From: Salinispora pacifica CNR114
Lineage (GTDB): Bacteria; Actinomycetota; Actinomycetes; Mycobacteriales; Micromonosporaceae
DNA length: 38,621 nt
Assembly (NCBI RefSeq): GCF_000514775.1
Contig: NZ_KI911468.1
Coordinates: 154,911-193,531, forward strand
Direction of reading: 5' to 3'
Shown here piece by piece: positions 1 to 5,168 of the stretch. The first letter of the stretch is position 1; every line of letters starts with the position of its first letter. Both the position numbers and the translations under genes were made by a program. Below the pieces are notes generated by a model, which did not search any database, was not told where the DNA came from, and saw only the letters and a program-made list of their open reading frames with translations.

Positions 1-603
1 CCCTTCATCGACGCCAACCTGCGTACCCGCACCGACCGGAACCACCGGGCCGTCATCGGTCTGTCGATGGGCGGCTTCGGATCGCTGCACTACGCGCAGG
101 CCCGCCCCGACCTGTTCGGTCACGTCGCCTCGTTGTCCGGCGGGATCGACTTCGGCATGGCGGAGATCCGCGCGGTCGTCCTGGCCATGGAGATCAACCT
201 CCCCGGCCTGGTGTGCAGCTCTGTGCCGGAGGGCACCTGCGCCAGCGTAGGCCCGTACGTCGACAGCGACGCTATTTTCGGCTCGCCATACCCCATCTTC
301 AACGCCGACCGGATCTGGAACGAAGTCGACCCGGCCGCACCGACCAACCTCGCCAAGTTGGCTGACACCACCATCGCGCTCTACACCGGCGACCAGATCC
401 CCGTCGAGTCTTCCACCGCCGTCGCCACCGCGACGGTCGGGGACCGCCTCAACGACCTCGGTATCCCCCACCACACCGTCAACTACGGAGACGGCTCCAC
501 CTTGGCGTCCACGTGTAATGGCGGTCACAACTATGGCTGCTGGGCCCCGGCGATCGCCGACTACCTTCCGCGGCTCGAGGCGTCGTTCGACTCGGCCAGC
601 TGA
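1..603 (+). CDS. Esterase family protein (antigen-85/esterase-D-like alpha/beta hydrolase), 5' end missing
   Basis: The reading frame is open from the first base of the window to TGA at 601-603, giving the last 200 residues; the start lies outside. The nucleophile elbow GLSMGG is at visible residues 20-25 (Ser22), followed by a helix rich in aromatic residues. A late NGGHNYGCW motif supplies the likely catalytic His, and an YTGDQ segment is a candidate for the acid. This arrangement fits the esterase/mycolyltransferase-like alpha/beta hydrolases (Pfam Esterase), which are often exported in actinobacteria. Three cysteines in the visible part would suit an exported, disulfide-bonded protein, but the signal peptide cannot be seen. 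The substrate is unknown. It is followed directly by decayed DNA, so it marks the edge of the intact neighbourhood. Confidence 0.8.
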   Translation, partial: PFIDANLRTRTDRNHRAVIGLSMGGFGSLHYAQARPDLFGHVASLSGGIDFGMAEIRAVVLAMEINLPGLVCSSVPEGTCASVGPYVDSDAIFGSPYPIFNADRIWNEVDPAAPTNLAKLADTTIALYTGDQIPVESSTAVATATVGDRLNDLGIPHHTVNYGDGSTLASTCNGGHNYGCWAPAIADYLPRLEASFDSAS

Positions 604-702
604 CACTGGCCTGTCGGAAACGCCGGTCGTTTGGCGTCGCGGCACCCAGCCCCACCCGCAGTGCTGCGGTCCGTTCGACTTGCCCGAGCAGAGGAGGTTC
701 CC

Positions 703-872
703 ATGCGCGGCACCGGCTCGCCTCCGAGGAGACCGGCAACGATGGTGTGGTCTATGAGGTGGGCCAACGCCGAGGTGTGTCGGACAAGGTCATGCTGGCG
801 GGTTTCGAGGCGGGCTGGGTCGAGTCCCGGATGAACAACCTGAACTGCGGGGACCGGGACTCGCTCGGGTAG
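703..872 (+). pseudogene. Frameshifted and truncated lytic-transglycosylase-like gene relic
   Basis: An ATG at 703 sits behind a good GAGGAGG ribosome-binding site (691-697), but its own frame ends in 43 meaningless residues. From about 726 another frame (codons starting at positions divisible by 3) reads convincingly: a GVSDKVMLAGFEAGW stretch, then ESRMNNLNCGDRDSLG, then TAG at 870-872. From memory this resembles actinobacterial and phage-type cell-wall hydrolase-like proteins in which GDRDSLG is normally followed by VFQQRPSQGW. The gene therefore appears to have one frameshift near 720 and loss of everything after the Gly. The break coincides with a perfect palindrome that includes the stop codon. 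The family assignment is from the motif alone. Confidence 0.6.
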
Positions 873-891
873 ACAACCCGGAGTTGTCTAC
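869..891. promoter_or_regulatory. Perfect 9-bp-arm palindrome, operator-like
   Basis: GTAGACAAC and its exact reverse complement GTTGTCTAC flank a 5-base spacer (CCGGA). It overlaps the stop codon of the transglycosylase relic and is followed at once by the AT-rich run TTATATAAAA. Its size and symmetry suit a dimeric TetR- or MarR-type repressor site; without a T-run it is a poor terminator. No adjacent intact gene explains it. Confidence 0.5.
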
Positions 892-922
892 TTATATAAA
901 AGGGGGTACCTTTTGATGCCAC

Positions 923-947
923 CTGTGGTACCAGTTTGGTATCACAG
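923..947. promoter_or_regulatory. Imperfect 10-bp-arm palindrome, operator-like
   Basis: CTGTGGTACC and GGTATCACAG flank the spacer AGTTT; the arms are reverse complements except at one position. A further GGTACC lies at 905-910, so the hexamer recurs upstream. The layout resembles GntR- or TetR-type operators. It is centred 55 bp downstream of the palindrome at 869-891. No gene starts immediately downstream on the plus strand. Confidence 0.45.
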
Positions 948-1034
948 CGTGATGTTGCTGGAAGAGCCCCGCCCCAGCTTTCCAGGCCGTGAGGCGGAGC
1001 CCTTCCCCTTCGATGTGGGCTCAGCTGGCGGTTG

Positions 1035-1199
1035 TCAGTTGGGCCCGCATCCGTTTCCGGCGAGGGTTATCGCCAGACCTGTGGCGTAGGCGAGCACCTT
1101 GAGTACTAGTACTACCCACTCTCCGACATCCCGCCACCTGTTGGTGGTGGCCCGTCGGTACTTCCTCGGACCCGAAGGCCCCTTGCAGCGCGTTGACAC
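1035..1199 (-). CDS. Possible 54-residue single-span membrane peptide
   Basis: A GTG start (1197-1199) lies 9 nt after an AGGGA ribosome-binding site (1209-1213, minus strand), and the frame runs to TGA at 1035-1037. The product has a basic N-terminus (several Arg/Lys in the first 25 residues), then WRDVGEWVVLVLKVLAYATG, leading into a hydrophobic stretch of about 20 residues (one predicted membrane span), and a short polar tail with one Cys. I do not recognise a family. Small one-span peptides of this kind are common on actinobacterial conjugative and phage elements, which would match the relics nearby, but that is inference. Promoter-like hexamers and two matched palindromes lie upstream. 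It could also be a gene fragment or chance. Confidence 0.35.
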   Translation of the reverse strand: MSTRCKGPSGPRKYRRATTNRWRDVGEWVVLVLKVLAYATGLAITLAGNGCGPN

Positions 1200-1288
1200 T
1201 CGTCACCGTCCCTGAGATTCAGAGGCCGGGCGGCCGCCCGGCGCGCCAGGGCGGGCGTGTCGACCTGTTTCTCGGAACAGAGAAATCT

Positions 1289-1350
1289 GTGCAGTGCACC
1301 GCGGACAACCATATAGGACAGGCAGTAGACATCAAGTCGGTGCAATGCAT
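1289..1350 (-). promoter_or_regulatory. Promoter-like hexamers flanked by two TGCA palindromes
   Basis: Reading the minus strand, TTGATG (1330-1335) and TATGGT (1308-1313) are 16 bp apart, a plausible sigma-70-type promoter for the small peptide gene at 1035-1199, with a leader of about 100 nt. The promoter is bracketed by two 11-bp palindromes of the same form: GTGCA-G-TGCAC at 1289-1299 (perfect) and GTGCA-A-TGCAT at 1340-1350 (one mismatch). Their centres are 51 bp apart, about five helical turns, which would suit a repressor binding both sites. Confidence 0.4.
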
Positions 1351-1522
1351 CGCACGAGATTGAGGAGAACCTGGGGAAGATGCCTGAAATCTGGGGAGCG
1401 TTGAGACCCTGGCGGTCGAACCACGCAACCCGATCTCAAACACCCGCAACCGCCCCACGCATGGACCAGGCCGGGCTTGAGCTGTTGGTTCCGGGCTGAA
1501 AGCTAAGACCGGGCCTGCATGC

Positions 1523-1684
1523 CTAGCGATGGCCCTCGGTCGATGTGTGGTCCGGGCGGTGGTGGTGGTAGTCGTATTGGGTGAGGATGGGATCCATCGC
1601 CTCGCGTAGTTCGGCCTCCGTGCGTGTGCCGGCGGCGGGCCAGGCAGGGTTCCGGGTGACGTCGTGAACGTAGGCTCGGACTAG
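1523..1684 (-). pseudogene. Tail of an unrecognised gene, no start codon
   Basis: A minus-strand frame is open from just after a TGA at 1685-1687 to TAG at 1523-1525. Its 53 residues look like real protein, with balanced composition and an amphipathic segment TEAELREAMDPILTQYDY followed by HHHRPDHT. The only ATG in the frame falls halfway through and has no evident ribosome-binding site. It overlaps the end of the ArsR-type gene by 4 nt in another frame. The simplest reading is the 3' remnant of a gene whose front was replaced or lost. I do not recognise the family. Confidence 0.35.
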
Positions 1685-2403
1685 TCAGCCCGGGGCTGGC
1701 GCAGCGATTGTTCCTCCATGCCCAGGTGTCGCACCAACGCCTGACGGCCCGCGACGGTGATGGTGACCGCACGGCTGGTACCGATCCGGGTGATCCAGCC
1801 GGAGGTGAACGCGTGGTGGCACAGTGCGGCGCCGACCGCTCCGGCTAGGTGGGGGCGGCGGGCAGTGAAGTCCAGGCAGGCGCGTAGTGCCGGTCGGCGG
1901 CGCGCATCGGCCGCGGATACGGCAATGCCGAAATCACCCAGCCAGGCCACCCCATCAGTGGTCAGCGACAACCCATGTCGCCAGGTCAACAGGCCACGCT
2001 CGGTCATCGCGTCGGCTATGGCTACCGCAACGGTGCCAGCCAGGTGGTCGTAGCAGGTCCGCGCGTGCGCCAGAGCATGTCCGCGACGTGCGCCCGCCAG
2101 CGACCGCGTGGGAGCCGGGCGGTGTCCGGCCGCGGCGGCCACGGCCTCGATCAGCGGCGCGGCCTGACCGTCAATCTGCAGATAACGGTGTCGGCCCTGA
2201 CGGTGTTGTACCAACAGCCCCGCGGCGACCAGCTGATCAGCGTGCTGGCTCAGCGTCGACGCCGCCACCCCGGCGTGGCGGGCCAACTCGCCCAGTGTCC
2301 AGGCCCGTCCATCGAGCAGAGCCAGGCACACCGTTGCCCGGGTGTCATCGGCGAGCAACGACGCCCAACCTGCGACCGCCGAGGCGGCCTCGCGGGAGTC
2401 CAT
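1681..2403 (-). CDS. ArsR-type winged-helix transcriptional regulator, 240 aa
   Basis: The N-terminal 90 residues are a winged-helix domain: LADDTRATVCLALLDGRAWT leads into a turn-helix GELARHAGVAASTLSQHADQ, followed by the wing GRHRYLQI, as in ArsR-family regulators. The remaining 150 residues form a Cys/His-containing C-terminal region (HARTCYDHLAG, ALCHHAF) seen in the longer actinobacterial ArsR-like proteins; its ligand is not known. I chose the ATG at 2401-2403 because the family core begins right after it; an in-frame start 12 codons upstream would run into the operator. It is divergent from the flavin-reductase-like gene at 2470, with a nested dyad between them, so it probably regulates itself and that neighbour. 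Confidence 0.75.
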   Translation of the reverse strand: MDSREAASAVAGWASLLADDTRATVCLALLDGRAWTLGELARHAGVAASTLSQHADQLVAAGLLVQHRQGRHRYLQIDGQAAPLIEAVAAAAGHRPAPTRSLAGARRGHALAHARTCYDHLAGTVAVAIADAMTERGLLTWRHGLSLTTDGVAWLGDFGIAVSAADARRRPALRACLDFTARRPHLAGAVGAALCHHAFTSGWITRIGTSRAVTITVAGRQALVRHLGMEEQSLRQPRAD

Positions 2404-2414
2404 CGCCCGAGCAT

Positions 2415-2455
2415 GGCACGGCGACATTTCGGCGACCACCGAAACGCTTCGTGCC
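2415..2455. promoter_or_regulatory. Nested dyad between regulator and flavin-reductase-like gene
   Basis: The inner palindrome TTTCGG-N6-CCGAAA (2427-2444) sits inside an outer pair GGCACG (2415-2420) and CGTGCC (2450-2455). Both pairs share nearly the same centre (about 2435), so the 41-bp element is symmetrical at two scales. It fills most of the 66-bp gap between the divergent ArsR-type gene and the flavin-reductase-like gene and is the natural candidate operator. Confidence 0.55.
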
Positions 2456-2461
2456 TAGCCT
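2456..2461 (+). promoter_or_regulatory. Candidate -10 element for a leaderless transcript
   Basis: TAGCCT ends 8 nt before the ATG at 2470, which would place transcription start at or next to the A of the start codon. No ribosome-binding site precedes that ATG. Leaderless mRNAs are common in actinobacteria. The expected -35 position falls inside the operator-like dyad. Confidence 0.4.
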
Positions 2462-2469
2462 CGACACCT

Positions 2470-3117
2470 ATGCCAACCCTCAGTGACCCGACTGCCGCCA
2501 CACACCTGACAATCAGCCCGAAGATCCTGTATTTCGGTACCCCGGTGGTGCTGCTCAGTACCGAGAACGACGATGGCAGTGCCAACCTGGCACCGATTTC
2601 GTCGGCATGGGCACTGGGCCACACCGTCGTACTCGGCCTCGGCCCCGACGGGCAGAGCGGCCACAACCTCACCGCACGTCCCGAGATGGTCATCAACCTG
2701 CCCGCCGCCCACCAGTGGCAGGCGGTCGAACGTATCGCGTCGCTGACCGGCCGGCATCCGGTACCGGCCAGCAAACGCGACCGGTTTCGCTTCGAACCTG
2801 CGAAGTTCACCGCCGCCGGCCTGCGCCCGCAGGAGTCACTGCACGTAAACCCGCCTCGGGTCGCCGACTGCCCGCTACAGGTGGAGGCCCGGGCCAGCCG
2901 GATCCACACCGCCACCGGCGGTGCCTTCCTCATCGTCGAAGCCCAGGTCCTCGCCGTGCACGCCGACCCCGGTATCGTCGTGGCCGGCACCGACCACGTC
3001 GACCCCAGCGCCTGGAATCCACTGATCTACAACTTCCGCCACTACTTCGGCCTCGGCGCCCAACTCGGCCACAGCTTTCGCTCTGAGACGCCCGACGTGA
3101 GTGCGTCGGTGCGATGA
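2470..3117 (+). CDS. Flavin reductase-fold (FMN-binding split-barrel) family protein, 215 aa
   Basis: The protein starts with SPKILYFGTPVVLLST, then DGSANLAPISSAWALG and a MVINLPAAHQW strand, the pattern of the flavin reductase-like/DUF447 split-barrel fold that binds FMN. A central DCPLQVEA segment and a later GGAFLIVEAQVLAVH strand complete the barrel. Members reduce flavins with NAD(P)H or act as FMN-dependent oxidoreductases; the substrate here is unknown. The ATG at 2470 is preferred because upstream in-frame codons overlap the divergent regulator gene. No ribosome-binding site is present, consistent with a leaderless start. Control by the neighbouring ArsR-type protein through the nested dyad is inferred from position. 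Confidence 0.72.
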   Translation: MPTLSDPTAATHLTISPKILYFGTPVVLLSTENDDGSANLAPISSAWALGHTVVLGLGPDGQSGHNLTARPEMVINLPAAHQWQAVERIASLTGRHPVPASKRDRFRFEPAKFTAAGLRPQESLHVNPPRVADCPLQVEARASRIHTATGGAFLIVEAQVLAVHADPGIVVAGTDHVDPSAWNPLIYNFRHYFGLGAQLGHSFRSETPDVSASVR

Positions 3118-3163
3118 CGAAGGCGCAAATCCGTGACAAATTGACGAGGTAGAGTCTCGCGTC

Positions 3164-3378
3164 GTGATGGCAAGGCTTGATCAAGAGGGCGAGGATGGCT
3201 GCCGTCTCAGTGAGGAGGCGATGCGGCGGCTGCGGCTCGGATCGGCCTGTACCGTAGACCCCGGACTCACCGACTCGGAAATTGACCGGATCGAGCAAGA
3301 GTTCGGGTTCCGCTTTGCCGCCGATCATCGGGCTTTCTGTCCGCAGGGCTGCCTGTGAACACCCGGCCGGAGCGATGA
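3164..3378 (+). pseudogene. SMI1/KNR4-like protein relic, frameshifted and truncated
   Basis: GTG ATG at 3164-3169 opens a frame whose N-terminal 55 residues read normally, including PGLTDSEIDRIEQEFGFRF and then AADHRAF, the start of an SMI1/KNR4 domain. SMI1/KNR4 proteins include many immunity proteins of bacterial toxin systems. At about 3336 the frame derails into CPQGCL and TGA (3356-3358). In the next frame the sequence resumes sensibly (FLSAGLPVNTRPER) and stops at 3376-3378, so one base appears lost from TTTCTG. Even corrected, the protein is only about 70 residues, roughly half a domain. A TAGAGT (3150-3155) just upstream could drive a leaderless transcript. Confidence 0.6.
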
Positions 3379-3395
3379 CCGCGACCGGTCGATGC

Positions 3396-3516
3396 GACGC
3401 TCGGAGCGTCCAGGAGGACGCCGGGGTTGAGCACCCAGGCCGGGTCCAGCGCCGCCTGCGTGGCGCGCGACGCCAGCACCACCGGCGGATGACCCGCGCC
3501 GGCACTTCGCGGGCAT
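3396..3516 (-). pseudogene. Multiply deleted relic of the FAD-linked oxidase gene
   Basis: This is a scrambled miniature of the intact gene at 5169-6839. Bases 3402-3439 are identical to 5235-5272, which encode the C-terminal WVLNPGVLLDAP region. Bases about 3483-3503 match about 6659-6681 near the N-terminal coding region. The start-codon region (ATG at 3514-3516 on the minus strand with its GGGGAG ribosome-binding site) matches 6820-6860. About 1.5 kb of the middle is missing in two deletions and the frame is broken. The relic has the same orientation as the intact gene and lies on the other side of the orphan livK, so it records an ancient direct duplication. Confidence 0.75.
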
Positions 3517-3876
3517 CCCGTCTCCCCACCGTCACCGATAGACAGTCCACCCGGGTTGCGGCAGCCCAACGGTGGCTTGCCGACGATCCACACGAGGCGG
3601 CGTCGAACACGGTCCTGCTGCCTGAGTTGCCCGCCTGCGGGTCTCGGGGCAACTGTGCCGGATGTTACAGGTTCAGGCCATATCGACGTTTGTATCCGTA
3701 ACGGTTTAACAAGCGTGACTTCGAGGGCTTCCAGGACCGTTTGTCGGCCCAGTACGCTCCGCCATCACGAGCCGTAGCAGGTGTGGGCTCACATCGAGGT
3801 GGGGAGGCCGCCGTACTGGTGCGGCCGGCTGCCTCGGGTGCGCTCGGGCTCCTGCAACTGGAGGAGGTCTACAGCC
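3517..3876. other. Intergenic region upstream of orphan livK
   Basis: No gene is evident. It starts with the former 5' leader of the oxidase relic (to about 3540). A weak hairpin, AGTTGCCC (3625-3632) with GGGCAACT (3647-3654), follows. The segment from about 3670 is locally AT-richer (TTTGTATCCG and GGTTTAACAAG) and is the likely promoter area of the livK-type gene, though I cannot fix hexamers. The last 20 bases hold that gene's GGAGGAGG ribosome-binding site (3860-3867). Confidence 0.45.
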
Positions 3877-5025
3877 GTGAGGCGTAAGTACGTACGGGCG
3901 CTCGGCGCCATTGGGCTGTCGGCAGCCCTCATTGGCGCTGCGGGCTGCCAGGCGGAGAAGGACGACACCGCCGGCAGCAGTGACTGCGGTGGCAAGATCG
4001 CCATGTTCGGTGCCTACAGCGGCCCGAACTCGGGTCTGGCGATCCCGGCGCTCAAGAGTGCCCAACTTGCGGTGAAGCAGCACAACGAGGCGAACCCGGA
4101 CTGCGAGGTGACCCTGCAGGAGTTCGACACCAAGGGTGATCCGACCGAAGCCACGCCGGTCGCGAACAGGGTGGCCGGCGACGCGTCCTTCGTGGGCGTC
4201 ATCGGCGGTGGGTTCTCCGGTGAGAGCAAGGCGACGATGGCTGTCTACGAGGCGGCCGAGATGGTGATGGTCAGCCCATCGGCGACCGCGATCGAGTTGA
4301 CCGCGGGCGGCAACGAGGTGTTCCACCGGGTGGTCGGCAACGACGCCGTCCAGGGTGCCGCCGCTGCCATCTACCTCAGAGACGTCGTGCAGGCCGAGAA
4401 GGTCTTCGTGATCAATGACGGCACCACCTACGGCGCCGGCATCACCGACGAGCTGACCGAGGCGCTCGGTGGGTTGGCGGGCGGCACCGATCAGGTGCAG
4501 GAGAAGCAGGTCAACTTCGCCGCCACCATCTCGAAGATCAAGGCTGCCGAGCCGGACGCGATCGCCTACGGCGGCTACACGAACGAGGCGGCGCCGTTGG
4601 TGAAGCAGCTGCGGGAGGCCGGCATTACGACGCCCTTCCTCGGCCTCGACGGGATCTACGACCCGTCCTTCCCGAAGGGTGCCGGGGCCAGCGCCGAGGG
4701 TGCGATCATTACCTGCCTGTGTCTGCCGTCGGAAAAGGCCGGTGGCACCTTCGCGGCTGACTTCGAAGCGGCGTACGGCGGGCCTCCAGGGCCCTTCGGT
4801 GCCGAGGGTTTCGACGCCGCGAACGTGTTGATCGAGGGCTTGGCCGAGGGCAACACCACGCGTGCGGATCTGCTGGCGTGGGTCGACTCGTACGACAAGG
4901 AGGGGGTCTCGAAGTCCCTCAAGTTCGATGAGAACGGTGACGTGGACAAGTCCCGGGTAGTGACGTGGGCCTACGAGATCAAGGGCGGTGAGCTCACGGC
5001 CCAGCAGGAGATCAAGCTCAGCTAA
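3877..5025 (+). CDS. livK: Orphan branched-chain amino-acid ABC transporter substrate-binding lipoprotein
   Basis: This 382-residue protein is a Leu/Ile/Val-binding (periplasmic binding fold type I) receptor. A basic N-terminus, a hydrophobic stretch and AAGC with Cys24 form a lipoprotein signal. The mature part begins GKIAMFGAYSGPNSG, typical of LivK, and includes VIGGGFSGESKATM and MVSPSATAIELT of the ligand cleft. I chose the GTG at 3877 because GGAGGAGG lies 9 nt upstream and the signal peptide starts there. It stands alone, with no permease or ATPase genes beside it, and is followed by a strong hairpin. Its last 95 codons differ from the operon livK (38337-38621) at about 13 of 285 bases by my count. 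It probably feeds the same permease, perhaps with different ligand preference. Confidence 0.88.
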   Translation: MRRKYVRALGAIGLSAALIGAAGCQAEKDDTAGSSDCGGKIAMFGAYSGPNSGLAIPALKSAQLAVKQHNEANPDCEVTLQEFDTKGDPTEATPVANRVAGDASFVGVIGGGFSGESKATMAVYEAAEMVMVSPSATAIELTAGGNEVFHRVVGNDAVQGAAAAIYLRDVVQAEKVFVINDGTTYGAGITDELTEALGGLAGGTDQVQEKQVNFAATISKIKAAEPDAIAYGGYTNEAAPLVKQLREAGITTPFLGLDGIYDPSFPKGAGASAEGAIITCLCLPSEKAGGTFAADFEAAYGGPPGPFGAEGFDAANVLIEGLAEGNTTRADLLAWVDSYDKEGVSKSLKFDENGDVDKSRVVTWAYEIKGGELTAQQEIKLS

Positions 5026-5067
5026 GCCCGGAGGACCGTTGCGCGGCCGGGGCTTTCCCGGCCGCGC
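4741..5067 (+). repeat. Left copy of a long inverted repeat (livK 3' end and hairpin)
   Basis: This segment matches the reverse complement of 38297-38621 at about 95% identity by eye: 3' coding sequence, stop codon, and the downstream GC hairpin. Similarity probably extends further left into the rest of livK, but the partner is cut by the window edge. The two copies are about 33 kb apart in opposite orientation. Confidence 0.85.
5041..5067 (+). terminator. Hairpin after orphan livK
   Basis: GCGCGGCCGGG and CCCGGCCGCGC (11-bp perfect stem) flank the loop GCTTT, 16 nt after the stop codon. There is no T-run, as is usual in GC-rich actinobacteria. The same hairpin, with an even longer stem, lies downstream of the other livK copy. 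Confidence 0.7.
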
Positions 5068-5168
5068 GATCGGATCGGCCCTGACGGCCGGGCAGCACTG
5101 CGGCGACGCGGGTGGGGGGGGCAAACACACAATGCAGCTTCTCGAGCCGTTGCGGCACAAGGAATCTG

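Larger units (their letters stand above)
604..1680. other. Gene-poor, decayed intergenic stretch
   Basis: About 1.1 kb without a convincing full-length gene. It holds, in order: a broken transglycosylase-like relic (703-872); an AT-rich patch around 890-900, unusual for this GC-rich window; two operator-like palindromes (869-891 and 923-947); a possible short membrane peptide gene on the minus strand (1035-1199) with promoter-like hexamers behind it; and an open frame without a start codon (1523-1684). From about 1360 to 1520 I see nothing. The mix of relics and regulatory palindromes suggests remains of a mobile or phage-like element, but no integrase, replication gene or attachment site is visible. 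Confidence 0.6.

Noticed and set aside
1975..2469. Plus-strand open frame extending the flavin-reductase-like protein upstream by 165 codons
   Set aside because: It is antisense to the ArsR-type gene and its composition is Arg/Pro/Gly-rich; the family begins near the ATG at 2470.
3706..5160. Long minus-strand frame antisense to the orphan livK
   Set aside because: High-GC mirror frame with no recognisable domain; the plus strand encodes a clear lipoprotein.
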